From Pseudomonas sp. JUb42 (GTDB lineage: Bacteria > Pseudomonadota > Gammaproteobacteria > Pseudomonadales > Pseudomonadaceae): a DNA stretch of 64,000 nucleotides. A program made the position numbers and the translations under genes. Below are positions 34,737-43,136 of this stretch, piece by piece. The notes beneath the pieces are model-generated. The model was not told where the DNA came from. It did not search any database and was given only the letters and a program-made list of their open reading frames with translations. The stretch lies in assembly GCF_024807945.1 (NCBI RefSeq), contig NZ_JANUFD010000018.1, positions 124,001 to 188,000 of the forward strand, written 5' to 3'. Numbering within the stretch: position 1 is the first letter of the stretch; each line of letters begins with the position of its first letter.

Positions 34737-36278
34737 TCACGCCACTCGCAACGCCTTGAGCACCGCCAGCCCCTTGTCAGCAAAGACTTCCGCCTGACGC
34801 GTCAGCTCGGCCAGGTTGTCTTCGGGGCTTTCCATGGCCTTGCCGTCCTTGAGCAAGCGCTGGCCCTGTTCAGCGAGAATCTGCCAGACGTACTGCGCCC
34901 ATTCTGCAGGCTGCTTGCGGCCCAGACGGATAGCGTTGAGGAACAGTTGCTGGAAGCGATCCACGGTCACGCCACCGCCGGTTACCGGGCTGGCCAGCAC
35001 TTCGACGCGCTTGTCGAAATGCGCCTGCTGGCACAGATGCTGGTTCAGCGCCGCGCAGCGTACCTGCACCTGTTTTTCAGCCGCTTCGCTCTGACACGGG
35101 GCAACGGCCCCCAGGCCGACCAGAATGGCAATGGCCTGGCTGAGGATCGGGTAGCTTGGTGACGGCAAGGCCGCAGCCAGCTGACGCATGGTTTTCGGCG
35201 CATAAGCCTTGGCCGCCAGGGCTTCGATCAACGGCGCGTAGATTTCCTGCTGCAGGGTGGCCTCGCCCATTGCGCCGGTCACTTTGCTCGGCACGCTGTC
35301 GGCCGATTGGGTGAGCACGAAGCGCGTATTGAGCATGCGTTCGCGCTGTTCGCTATCGGCCAGCTTGCTCGCACCGCGTACGTACAGGTCCTTGCGGAAC
35401 TGTTGGTTGACGAAATAATCCCGGGCCTGCTCGCGCATGATCGGGTGTTCGATAGTCTTGAGGAAGGTCTGGCCTTCGGCACTCAAATTGATCGCATCCA
35501 CAGTGTCCTGGGTCACGGCAGTGCAGGCGTAGTCGAGCTTGGCCGGAGCCAGAGCGTCAACCACGTCGGTGAAGTACATGACGTTCCAGTCACGATTGAA
35601 GTACTCGTGGGCCACGTAGTTGCGGTTCTGCCCCATCACCGTCTTGAGCTTGGCATCCAGCCCCGGCACCGCCCGGGCATAGGCCGGCTGGGCCGCCAGC
35701 AGCGCTTCGGAAAACTTCAACGCCGCCTCGACCCGACCCACGGCGCCACTGGCCGGCGCGGCAAAGCGATCGTGCAGGGTGAACAGCTGGCGCAACGGCG
35801 CCTGGGGTGACCAGCCCGGAAGGCAGTTGTAGCTGATATAAAGCACGCCACCGGGCTTGAGATGACGGCGGGTGAACTCGACGATCAGCTTCTGGTTATC
35901 GCGGCTGATCCAGGTCCAGATGCCATGCAGGCTGATGCTGTCGAATTGCGGCAGGTCTTGCCGGACCAGCAACTGCTCGAAACTGTCGTCATACAGCCGC
36001 GCCGAGCTATTGAAGCCGGCGGCCAGGCTGTTGGCATGGTTGGCATGGGCCGGATTGAAGTCGGTTGCTACATAGTGCCCGGGGTTGGCGGCAGCGTGGA
36101 TATTGACCGAGACACCCTGACCAAAGCCCAGCTCACAGTGGTAGGCATTAGCACTCTCGACACCACCCAGGCCTCTGAGCAGCAGACAGTAGCGCTGGAA
36201 CACGGGATTGATTTCCCGGTAATAGCCATAGGTGTAACCCACGTCCGTGAAATAGCCTTCGTTCCAGGTATCGCTCAT
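34737..36278 (-). CDS. Class I SAM-dependent methyltransferase with regulatory domain
   Basis: A 513-residue protein starting MSDTWNEGYFTDVGYTYGYY. Motif I is YHCELGFGQGVSVNI (residues 46-60), followed by VATDFNPAH and SLHGIWTWISRDNQ, with HLKPGGVLYISYNCLPGWSP as motif III. The middle and C-terminal regions match the methyltransferase-associated regulatory domain (PF10119-like): LPSPSYPILSQAIAILVGLG and the helical tail. Such proteins occur near surface polysaccharide genes and may methylate sugars, but nothing in this neighbourhood confirms a substrate. It is monocistronic. Confidence 0.85.
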   Translation of the reverse strand: MSDTWNEGYFTDVGYTYGYYREINPVFQRYCLLLRGLGGVESANAYHCELGFGQGVSVNIHAAANPGHYVATDFNPAHANHANSLAAGFNSSARLYDDSFEQLLVRQDLPQFDSISLHGIWTWISRDNQKLIVEFTRRHLKPGGVLYISYNCLPGWSPQAPLRQLFTLHDRFAAPASGAVGRVEAALKFSEALLAAQPAYARAVPGLDAKLKTVMGQNRNYVAHEYFNRDWNVMYFTDVVDALAPAKLDYACTAVTQDTVDAINLSAEGQTFLKTIEHPIMREQARDYFVNQQFRKDLYVRGASKLADSEQRERMLNTRFVLTQSADSVPSKVTGAMGEATLQQEIYAPLIEALAAKAYAPKTMRQLAAALPSPSYPILSQAIAILVGLGAVAPCQSEAAEKQVQVRCAALNQHLCQQAHFDKRVEVLASPVTGGGVTVDRFQQLFLNAIRLGRKQPAEWAQYVWQILAEQGQRLLKDGKAMESPEDNLAELTRQAEVFADKGLAVLKALRVA

Positions 36279-36466
36279 AGGTTCAATCCGTTAAATCTAC
36301 AAAAAAAGGGAGGGTTTTCTTATAGATGCACGAAACATTCCCTACAAGGAAAAACTCTCATTCGCAGGGATTTTTCCGATCAGATATCCCGATGAGGGCA
36401 TTGCCACGCGGATGAAGGGCTTGACCGGTTTTGTTTCTAAACATTTCACAAGGCCGGTGCAGCTTG

Positions 36467-36558
36467 TGTGGGAGCGAATTCATTCGCGAAGACGGTGTTC
36501 CTGACGATAAATATGCATCGCCTATATCGGCCTCTTCGCGGATGAATCCGCTCCCACA
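36467..36558. repeat. REPIN with arms from two subtypes
   Basis: Left arm TGTGGGAGCGAATTCATTCG is the GAATTC subtype; right arm GCGGATGAATCCGCTCCCACA is the GGATTC subtype, so the element looks like a hybrid. Confidence 0.85.
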
Positions 36559-36737
36559 GGTTGTGCTCGGCGGGGCATATGCCGCGAGCATCGGCAATAT
36601 CTTGCAGGACACGTCTCTTTATCTTGAGTGAAGTTTCCGAGACAATCCCCACCCTCTTGTGCCTGTGAATTTCGGTCTCTAGTCTGCGCCGGTCGTTGCC
36701 CATTCAACGATCGGGTGTAGTAGCCCGGCTTTATCAG

Positions 36738-36772
36738 GCGCACTGCGCCACCTTCTGCAAGGCGCTTTTTTA
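36738..36772 (+). terminator. Terminator/anti-terminator-like hairpins within the leader
   Basis: GGCGC (36738-36742) and GGCGC (36762-36766) compete for the same GCGCC (36746-36750). The second pairing is followed by TTTTTT at 36767-36772, an intrinsic terminator layout; the first would prevent it. Confidence 0.5.
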
Positions 36773-36896
36773 CGGCCTGGTTTTTATGGTGGCCGTGCGC
36801 AGGACACCTTCGGGTGTACCGGGTGCCTGATCTCCGGACTACTACCCTGTGCGCGGCCGCCACCCTGATCGTGTAGTAGCGATGACGGTGACGGCT

Positions 36897-36916
36897 CCTA
36901 ATCAGTGATCAGGAGT
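36897..36916 (+). promoter_or_regulatory. Ribosome binding site inside a hairpin
   Basis: TCCTAATCA and TGATCAGGA pair with one mismatch, burying the AGGAG (36912-36916) that serves the DUF6124 ATG eight bases on. It could mask translation unless opened. Confidence 0.5.
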
Positions 36917-36924
36917 CAAATCAC

Positions 36925-37152
36925 ATGCAAGACACCACCCCCGCCCCACCTTTCACAGTCAACGAAAACCTTACCGCCATCGAAGCTCTGAACCATGCCA
37001 GCGATATGCTGCGCTGCAACCGGGTGTCGCTCTATGAATGCGCCGATAACCTCAAGGATCCGGAACGCAGCCAGATCTTTTCGGCGGTGCAGCAGTTGCA
37101 GTTGATCGATGCGTTGGTGAGCAAGGCCCTTGAGGAACTGCCCGGTTCCTGA
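36925..37152 (+). CDS. DUF6124 family small protein
   Basis: A 75-residue protein starting MQDTTPAPPFTVNENLTAIE. The pattern FTVNENLTAIEALNHASDML, followed by one predicted amphipathic helix and a C-terminal VQQLQLIDALVSKALEE, matches DUF6124/DUF3077-type proteins common in fluorescent pseudomonads. No catalytic residue stands out; two cysteines occur (LRCNRVS, YECADN). Function is unknown; the long structured leader suggests post-transcriptional control. It is monocistronic, bounded by a REPIN. Confidence 0.8.
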   Translation: MQDTTPAPPFTVNENLTAIEALNHASDMLRCNRVSLYECADNLKDPERSQIFSAVQQLQLIDALVSKALEELPGS

Positions 37153-37168
37153 GGCCTTCAAGAGATCT

Positions 37169-37260
37169 TGTGGGAGCGGATTTATCCGCGAAGCTGGCGA
37201 CCCGGACAATGGAAATGCATCGAATGTACCGCCCTCTTCGCGGATGAATCCGCTCCCACA
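37169..37260. repeat. REPIN, GTGGGAGCGGAT type
   Basis: Arms TGTGGGAGCGGATTTATCCG and complement with one mismatch. It lies between DUF6124 and the convergent ABC operon. Confidence 0.9.
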
Positions 37261-37281
37261 GGTTCAGGTGGGGCGCCACTC

Positions 37282-38076
37282 TCACCAATTATCTGCCAAC
37301 CCCAACAACCCCAGAATCTGCTTCCGCAAATCCACCAGGTACGGATCATCGCGATGGCGCGGGTACGGCCTTTCGATGGTCAGTTGCGCCTTGATACTGG
37401 CCGGGCGGTCGCTGAAGACGATGACGCGGTTGGCCAGCAGCAGCGCCTCTTCGACATCGTGGGTCACCAGCAGCGCCGTGTAGCCCTGGCGTTGCCAGAG
37501 GTCGATCAGTTCCTTCTGCATGGCGATGCGGGTCAGGGAGTCGAGTTTGCCCAGAGGCTCGTCGAGGATCAGCAGGCGCGGTTCGTTGACCAGAGCCCTT
37601 GCCAAGGCTACCCGTTGCGCCATGCCGCCGGACAGTTGTCGGGGATAGGCACGACCAAAGGTGCTGAGGCCGACCTTGGCCAGGGCCGCATCAATTTTTG
37701 CCGAGTGAGTCTTGAGCAGGCCCTGGGCTTCCAGACCCAGAGCGACGTTGTCACGCACCCTGCGCCACGGATAGAGCGTCGGGTCCTGGAACACCACCAC
37801 CCGGCTCGGGTCCGGGCCTTTGATGGGTTCGCCATCGGCCAGTAAGTTGCCACTGTCCGCCGGTTCCAGCCCCGCCACCAGGCGCAGCAACGTCGACTTG
37901 CCGCAACCCGAAGGCCCGAGCAGCGCGACGAATTCACCGGGGGCAATGTCCAGGGAAACCTTGTCCAGCACCGCCAGGCGCTGGCCTTCCAGGGAAAAAC
38001 CGTGGCTGATGTTGTCGATACGCAGGGCCAGCCCGGCCGTGCTTGCGGTGTCTGTCGAAGCGGCTGCCGCTACCAT
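37282..38076 (-). CDS. ABC transporter ATPase, SsuB/NrtD/TauB type
   Basis: A 264-residue ATPase with all nucleotide-binding motifs: Walker A LLGPSGCGKSTLLR, Q-loop VFQDPTLYPWRRV, signature QLSGGMAQRVALARAL, Walker B LLILDEPLGKLD and H-loop LLVTHDVEE. The YPW after the Q-loop is typical of nitrate/sulfonate/taurine importers. It overlaps the permease gene by 7 bp and is last in an operon with its permease and binding protein. It probably powers uptake of an organosulfur, nitrogen or metal-binding anion. Confidence 0.92.
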   Translation of the reverse strand: MVAAAASTDTASTAGLALRIDNISHGFSLEGQRLAVLDKVSLDIAPGEFVALLGPSGCGKSTLLRLVAGLEPADSGNLLADGEPIKGPDPSRVVVFQDPTLYPWRRVRDNVALGLEAQGLLKTHSAKIDAALAKVGLSTFGRAYPRQLSGGMAQRVALARALVNEPRLLILDEPLGKLDSLTRIAMQKELIDLWQRQGYTALLVTHDVEEALLLANRVIVFSDRPASIKAQLTIERPYPRHRDDPYLVDLRKQILGLLGLADNW

Positions 38077-39068
38077 TTCATTGCTCCTTGTTGCCAGGCC
38101 AACAGCCGGTCACGAATCAGGAACAGCGCCGAAATCAACCCGGAACAGGCCAGGGCCATGATCAGCAGCGCTGCGTACATATTGGCGTAGGCCGCCCAGC
38201 CCTGAGCCCATTGCAGGTACCAGCCGATACCGGACTTGACCCCCATCATTTCCGCCACCACCAAGGTCGAGAACGAGGCGCCCAGGCCCATGAACAGGCC
38301 GACGAACACATGGGGCAAAGCAGCAGGAATCGCTACATGGAAGATCAGAAAGCTCTGTTTGGCGCCGAGGGTTCGGGCCACGTCGTAGTAGGCCTTGTCG
38401 ACACTGGCCACGCCCGACCAGGTCAGCACCGTGACTGGGAACCAGGTGGCCAGCGCAATCAGAAACACACTGGCGCTCCAACTACTGGGAAACAGAAAGA
38501 AGCACAGCGGCAGCAAGGCGGTCGACGGCACCGGGCCGAGGATGCGCAACACCGGGTGCAGCCAATAACCAATGCTGCGCGACCAGCCGATGGCGACCCC
38601 GGCGATAAACCCGGTCGCCGCACCCAAGGCCACACCGCTGCCGAGCAACAACGCCGAGTGCCAGAGGCTATCGGCCAGGCGCGGCCAGTCCTCGACATAG
38701 ACATCGAGCAAGGCTTGCGGCGGCGCGAAAAATGGCACCGGCAGCAGGCCCAGCTTGGCGGTGAGCAATTCCCAGGCGCCGAGCAGAATCGGCAAGGCAA
38801 TCAACCAGGCCCCGGCCCCGCGCACCCGCCGCGCCAAACCCGGCCACCAGCGCCCGGCGATGGCCGCGACAACGATCAGCGCCGCCACCACCAGGGACAA
38901 ACGCGCCAGGCCGTCGGTCATCGGCCAGTTGCGGCTGGCGTTGGGCCAATAGCTGATCAGCGCGGCAACCCCGACCCAGGCCAGCACCGCCAGTACGCCT
39001 TGCGCCCAGAACTGCACGGGGCGGCGCGCGGCAAGGCTGCCAATATCGGTCAACTCAACTGAAGACAT
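38070..39068 (-). CDS. ABC transporter permease, SsuC/NrtB type, with N-terminal extension
   Basis: A 332-residue permease; SsuC-type proteins are normally about 260-280 residues, so about 55 extra N-terminal residues (three hydrophobic segments in all up to residue 115) are present. The EAA-type loop is VDKAYYDVARTLGAKQSFLIFHVAIPAALP, the contact site for the ATPase. Binding-protein-dependent transport helices fill residues 130-325. It overlaps the binding protein gene by 14 bp upstream and the ATPase gene by 7 bp downstream. Confidence 0.9.
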   Translation of the reverse strand: MSSVELTDIGSLAARRPVQFWAQGVLAVLAWVGVAALISYWPNASRNWPMTDGLARLSLVVAALIVVAAIAGRWWPGLARRVRGAGAWLIALPILLGAWELLTAKLGLLPVPFFAPPQALLDVYVEDWPRLADSLWHSALLLGSGVALGAATGFIAGVAIGWSRSIGYWLHPVLRILGPVPSTALLPLCFFLFPSSWSASVFLIALATWFPVTVLTWSGVASVDKAYYDVARTLGAKQSFLIFHVAIPAALPHVFVGLFMGLGASFSTLVVAEMMGVKSGIGWYLQWAQGWAAYANMYAALLIMALACSGLISALFLIRDRLLAWQQGAMKW

Positions 39069-40122
39069 CGGCGGTGATCTCCTTGGCGAAAGCGTTGGCG
39101 TCGGTGCTGGCGCGGATCACCTCGACGCCTTGCAGATCCTTGACGTAGGTGGCGATTTCCTTGGTCAGCGCCGCGCCGACGGCATGGTGGCCGTGGGTAT
39201 GGTCGTGAAGAATCGCCTCGACTTCCTCGGTGCTGGTATTCAGGGAATAGGCCTGGAAACCCTTGGCCACTTCATCCGGGTGTTTCACCGAGTAGTCGTG
39301 AGCCTCGAGAATGGCCTGGGTCAGGGCCGCTGCCACTTGCTTGTTGTCACGGGTCAGCTTGCCGGTCACGCCGACCACGCAGCAGCTGATATCGGCGTAT
39401 TCCTCAACCAGGTTGGAAGACAGCTCCCTGGCCTTGCCGCCCTTGATCAGGCGGTACATGAACGGATCGCTGCCGCTGATGGCCTGCACTTCGCCGCGCT
39501 CCAGGGCAGTGCCGAGCAGGTCGGCGGGATACAGGCGCCACTCGACGTCGCGCACGGGATCGACGCCGTGGCGCTTGAGCAATACCGAGAAAAAGTTGCG
39601 GTCCGGGCTGGCCATATCGGTGACGCCGATGGCCTTGCCCTTGAGGTCTTCCAGTGTGTTGATGGAGCCACTGGTGGCGCTCAACAGACGCAGGCAACCG
39701 CCATGGGTGCCGGCGGTGAGCTTGACGTCGAAGCCTTGCTCCAGCGCCTTGAGCCAGCGCAGAGCCATACCGATCCCGGCGTCGGCCTTGCCCGTGGCGA
39801 TGGCTTCGAGCAGCACCTCCGTGGAGTTGCCGAAGTTGACCAGTTCCACATCCAGGTTGTGCTTGGTGAAGAAGCCCTGGCCATGGGCGATGACCACCGG
39901 CGCCAGGCACACCGCATTGAGGTTGATGGCCAGTTTCAGCTTGCGTGGCTCGGCCAGGCGGATGAACTCGCCGGTGCCGGCAGGCTCGCCATCGGCGTGA
40001 TGCCCGGCATGCTCATCGGCAGCCCAGCCAAGGCGCGGCAGGCTCAACAACAGCGGGCTGGCCAGAGCGACGCCGGTCAGACCCAACAGACGACGGCGGC
40101 TCAGGTGATCAAATCCGGCCAT
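39055..40122 (-). CDS. ABC transporter substrate-binding protein, SsuA/NrtA type, Tat-exported, histidine-rich
   Basis: A 355-residue periplasmic binding protein. The Tat signal SRRRLLGLTGVALASPLLLS starts near residue 8. Mature residues include an unusual His-rich segment (DEHAGHHADGE, about 36-46) and a second (HDHTHGHH, about 307-314). The core SsuA/NMT1 fold is clear: IGMALRWLKALEQGF, KGKAIGVTDMASPDRNFF. Clustered His are uncommon in this family and hint at a metal or metal-complex ligand. It leads the operon. The AT-rich 40123-40302 gap upstream should hold the promoter, but I see no certain boxes. Confidence 0.9.
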   Translation of the reverse strand: MAGFDHLSRRRLLGLTGVALASPLLLSLPRLGWAADEHAGHHADGEPAGTGEFIRLAEPRKLKLAINLNAVCLAPVVIAHGQGFFTKHNLDVELVNFGNSTEVLLEAIATGKADAGIGMALRWLKALEQGFDVKLTAGTHGGCLRLLSATSGSINTLEDLKGKAIGVTDMASPDRNFFSVLLKRHGVDPVRDVEWRLYPADLLGTALERGEVQAISGSDPFMYRLIKGGKARELSSNLVEEYADISCCVVGVTGKLTRDNKQVAAALTQAILEAHDYSVKHPDEVAKGFQAYSLNTSTEEVEAILHDHTHGHHAVGAALTKEIATYVKDLQGVEVIRASTDANAFAKEITADVFS

Positions 40123-40302
40123 GCAGGTATTCCTTGCAGAAAAGAGGACGAAGCTGTGACCTGAAAGTCCTTTTAATAACTTTTCTCAAGGTTCCAGCGA
40201 TTGGTTAGAACCCTATCACCGAACAAAACATTACAGAAATGCATTTAAATTCTAAGCAAAGATGCAAATTATCTATCAAAAAAATCACCGGATACCGCGC
40301 AA

Positions 40303-40396
40303 TGTGAGAGCGAGGCTTGCCCGCGAAGGCGATATCAGGGTTCAACAACCTCTATCGGATGTACTGACATCTTCGCGGGCAAGCCTCGCACCCACA
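40303..40396. repeat. REPIN overlapping the 3' end of an MFS gene
   Basis: Arms TGTGAGAGCGAGGCTTGCCC and GCGGGCAAGCCTCGCACCCACA. The MFS stop codon at 40342 lies inside the element. Confidence 0.85.
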
Positions 40397-41523
40397 CGAC
40401 TTAATAACCGCGCGACCGTCAACACGACCAACGCGAGGCCCAACGACAGCCCCAACATGCCCTCATCCCCCGCCACCTCCCGCACCGCCGCATAACACCA
40501 GGGCGCGGCGGCCGCACAGACAAATCCCGGCGCCAGTAGCCGCCCCACCAGTTGCGCATACTGGCCATGCTCGAACAGCTCAAACGGCAGGCTGGCCCGC
40601 AACAGCGTCGCCAGACCATTCATGGCGCCATAGCCAAAGACAAACACACAAGCAAGCCAGATCCGCCCCTGACTGCACAGGCCGATGGCAAAGCTCAGGC
40701 TCAGGCCCATGCCGACCCAGACATTCAGCCGCAGCGCCGACAGCGATCGCGCCAGCAAGCTTTGCGCCAGGCGCGAGCAGGTCTGGCCGATGCCCCACAG
40801 GGCAGCCAGCCAGAGTGGCAGGTTGAAGTCGAGCAACAGGCCGGGCAGATGGGCCGACAAACCCGCCGAGATAAAACTGATCAGCGTCACGCTCAGGGCG
40901 TAGCCAAGCTTGCGCGGCCAGGGCACCGTGGCAGGCGCCTGGTCAATTTGCTGCGCTGGTGCTGCGGCGGCGTTGGGCAGGCCACTCAACAGCAGGCCGC
41001 TGCACAAGGCCAACACGCCATACAGGGCAATGCCCGTGCGCCAGCCGTAAGCGTCCAGCAAACCATGACCCAAGGGCCAGAACACCGCCGAAGCGAGGCC
41101 GCCCAGCAAGGTGATCTGCACCATCACCGGGCGGGCTGCGGCGCCCGCCAACCCTGCCAGGGTGGCGAACAACGTGTCGTAGAGTGACAGGCGCATGCCC
41201 AGGCCCAGCAACGCCCAGGCCGCGAAATAACCGCCCGACGTGCTGCACAGCGACAAGCCGATGCAGCCTGATGCATTGAGCAGCGCGCCGATCTGCATCA
41301 GCCGCCGCCCGCCCAGTCGCTGGATCAACGGGCCACTCAAGGGCGAAATCAGACCCATGACCAACAGCGCCACCGACAACCCGGCAAACACCTGCTGACC
41401 GCCCCAGCCCGTATCGGCAACGATGGCCGGGGCAAAGGCCCCCGGCAGATAGAAAGTCACGCCCCAGTTGATCAGTTGCGCCAGGCCCAGTTGCAGCACG
41501 ACGCGACGCGGCAGGCTGTCCAT
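40342..41523 (-). CDS. MFS transporter whose C-terminus is read from a REPIN
   Basis: A 393-residue, 12-helix permease starting MDSLPRRVVLQLGLAQLINW, with loop motif SGPLIQRLGGRRLM. Family-wise it looks like a DHA1/YNFM-type exporter or carboxylate carrier; the substrate is unknown. The last helix ends VVLTVARLLSR, after which the final 15 or so residues (VGARLAREDVSTSDRGC) are encoded by the REPIN, so the original C-terminus was replaced. The protein is likely still functional because all helices precede the tail. It ends 6 bp after the upstream acetyltransferase stop region; the two share direction. Confidence 0.85.
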   Translation of the reverse strand: MDSLPRRVVLQLGLAQLINWGVTFYLPGAFAPAIVADTGWGGQQVFAGLSVALLVMGLISPLSGPLIQRLGGRRLMQIGALLNASGCIGLSLCSTSGGYFAAWALLGLGMRLSLYDTLFATLAGLAGAAARPVMVQITLLGGLASAVFWPLGHGLLDAYGWRTGIALYGVLALCSGLLLSGLPNAAAAPAQQIDQAPATVPWPRKLGYALSVTLISFISAGLSAHLPGLLLDFNLPLWLAALWGIGQTCSRLAQSLLARSLSALRLNVWVGMGLSLSFAIGLCSQGRIWLACVFVFGYGAMNGLATLLRASLPFELFEHGQYAQLVGRLLAPGFVCAAAAPWCYAAVREVAGDEGMLGLSLGLALVVLTVARLLSRVGARLAREDVSTSDRGC

Positions 41524-41529
41524 GGCCGA

Positions 41530-42063
41530 TCAGCTCGGCGCGCTGGCGTCGCCTTCACCCAATGCCCGCTGCATCAGCACGGTGTCGACCCAACGCCCGT
41601 GCTTGAACCCCACTCGCTCGAATACCCCAACGCGATGAAAGCCCATGCGCTCATGCAGGCGGATCGAGGCAATGTTTTCGCTGTTGCCGATGATCGCGAT
41701 CATCTGCCGCCAGCCCCCGGCGACGCAGTGCTCAATCACATCTTCAAGCACCGCCTGGCCGATGCCCTTGCCGGCCAGGCCATCACGCACGTACACCGAA
41801 TCCTCGACGGTGAAGCGATAGGCCGGGCGTGGCCGGTAGAGGGTGGCATAGCCATAACCCACCACCTCGCCGTCCAGTTGCGCGACGCGATATGGTAAGC
41901 CCTTGGCGAGGACGTCGGCGCGGCGCCGTTGCAGTTCTTCCAGGCTCGGCGCCTCCAGTTCGAAGCTGGCAATACCGGTCAACACATGGTGCGCGTAGAT
42001 CGCCTGGATGGCGGGCATATCGTCGTCCCGGGCGTCGCGCAGGATCAGGTGGTCAGCTGGCAT
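41530..42063 (-). CDS. GNAT N-acetyltransferase, phosphinothricin/methionine sulfoximine type
   Basis: A 177-residue protein from MPADHLILRDARDDD; a longer frame to 42129 lacks conserved sequence. The Pat/MddA features are AIYAHHVLTGIASFELEAPS, GYGYATLYRPRPAYRFTVED, SVYVRDGLAGKGIGQAVLED (acetyl-CoA loop) and ASIRLHERMGFHRVGVFERV. These enzymes acetylate phosphinothricin, methionine sulfoximine or related amino acids. The gene is 6 bp before the MFS gene on the same strand, suggesting a modify-and-export pair, and is divergent from a LysR regulator. Confidence 0.88.
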   Translation of the reverse strand: MPADHLILRDARDDDMPAIQAIYAHHVLTGIASFELEAPSLEELQRRRADVLAKGLPYRVAQLDGEVVGYGYATLYRPRPAYRFTVEDSVYVRDGLAGKGIGQAVLEDVIEHCVAGGWRQMIAIIGNSENIASIRLHERMGFHRVGVFERVGFKHGRWVDTVLMQRALGEGDASAPS

Positions 42064-42169
42064 ATCGGTCTCGCTTGGCGGGCTGCAAATAAAGTGCAGC
42101 CATGATGCCGCCCGCCCTTTCCTAAACAAAGCTATGATTCATCATCCAAAGCATAAGTAAAACTTTGAT

Positions 42170-43054
42170 ATGAATCGTCTTAACCTCAACCACTTGCACA
42201 CTTTTGCCCAAGTCATTCGCCAAGGCAGTTTTTCCGCTGCGGCCGAAGGCCTGAGCCTGACGCAACCGGCCGTGAGCCTGCATGTGCGCCTGCTCGAACA
42301 GCGGCTGAACCTGCGCCTGATCGAACGCGTGGGCAAACGCCTCAAGCCCACGGCGGCGGGCCTGACGTTGCTTGAGCATATCGGCCGCATTGATGCGGTG
42401 GTCGAGGATGCGCTAATGGAGCTGTCCAGCCATGCCGAAGGCGTCGCCGGGCAGATCGCCATCGGCACCGGCGCCACGGCCTGCATTCATTTGCTGCCGC
42501 CGCTGTTGCAGGCACTGCGCCAAGAATTTCCTGACCTGGATGTGCGGGTCAGCACCGGCAATACCGATGGCATCCTCAAGGCTGTGGAAGAAAACCGACT
42601 CGATCTGGCCCTGGTCACCCTCCCCGCCGCCGGTCGCAGCCTGGTGGTGACGCCATTACTGGAAGATGAGTTCGTGGCGATTTTTTCCGCAGGCACAGAC
42701 CAGTTGCCAGAGTCACTGACACCGTCCAGCCTTAGTGAAGCGCCGCTGGTGGTGTTCGAAGCGGGTAGCAGCACGCGCTTGCTGATCAACGAGTGGTACT
42801 TGCAGGCGGGCCTGCGGATCAAGCCGGTGATGGAGTTGGGCAGCATCGAGGCGATCAAGGAAATGGTGGCCGCCGGGCTGGGCTACAGCATCGTGCCGCG
42901 CATGGCGGTGGCCGCCGAACATCATCGCCGTGGCCTGCAGGTGCACAGCCTGGATCCGCCCCTGAGCCGTACCCTGGGCATCGCCCTGCGCCAGGACAAA
43001 CCCCTGAGCAAAGCCTTGCGCACAGTGCTTGATGCCTTGCAGACGCTGGCCTGA
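42170..43054 (+). CDS. LysR-family transcriptional regulator
   Basis: A 294-residue full-length LysR protein. The helix-turn-helix (residues 5-64) has HLHTFAQVIRQGSFSAAAEG and LTQPAVSLHVRLLEQRLNLR. The effector domain (about 92-290) shows the usual alternating pattern (IGTGATACIHLLPPLLQALR, ELGSIEAIKEMVAAGLGYSI). Divergent from the acetyltransferase-MFS pair with a 106-bp AT-rich intergenic region, where it probably binds and activates that pair. The effector is unknown. Confidence 0.92.
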   Translation: MNRLNLNHLHTFAQVIRQGSFSAAAEGLSLTQPAVSLHVRLLEQRLNLRLIERVGKRLKPTAAGLTLLEHIGRIDAVVEDALMELSSHAEGVAGQIAIGTGATACIHLLPPLLQALRQEFPDLDVRVSTGNTDGILKAVEENRLDLALVTLPAAGRSLVVTPLLEDEFVAIFSAGTDQLPESLTPSSLSEAPLVVFEAGSSTRLLINEWYLQAGLRIKPVMELGSIEAIKEMVAAGLGYSIVPRMAVAAEHHRRGLQVHSLDPPLSRTLGIALRQDKPLSKALRTVLDALQTLA

Positions 43055-43136
43055 AGTGGTCACTTGTTCACGCTGGAAATGGCACGTACTCTGAAAGCTC
43101 GCTGAGCCCCTTTATCTCTGTGTCAGGGACGCCACC

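Larger units (their letters stand above)
36690..36924 (+). ncRNA. Structured 5' leader upstream of the DUF6124 gene (candidate riboregulator)
   Basis: The region from about 36690 to the ATG at 36925 contains no reading frame but several paired elements. GTAGTAGCCCGG (36718-36729) can pair with CCGGACTACTAC (36835-36846). GGTGGCCGTGCGCAGG (36789-36804) can pair with 36847-36865, crossing the first stem as in a pseudoknot. GGCGC/GCGCC hairpins around 36738-36766 precede six T, resembling a terminator. ACACC-TTCG-GGTGT (36805-36818) is a tetraloop hairpin. From 36559 to 36690 nothing is seen. Its role is inferred. Confidence 0.6.
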
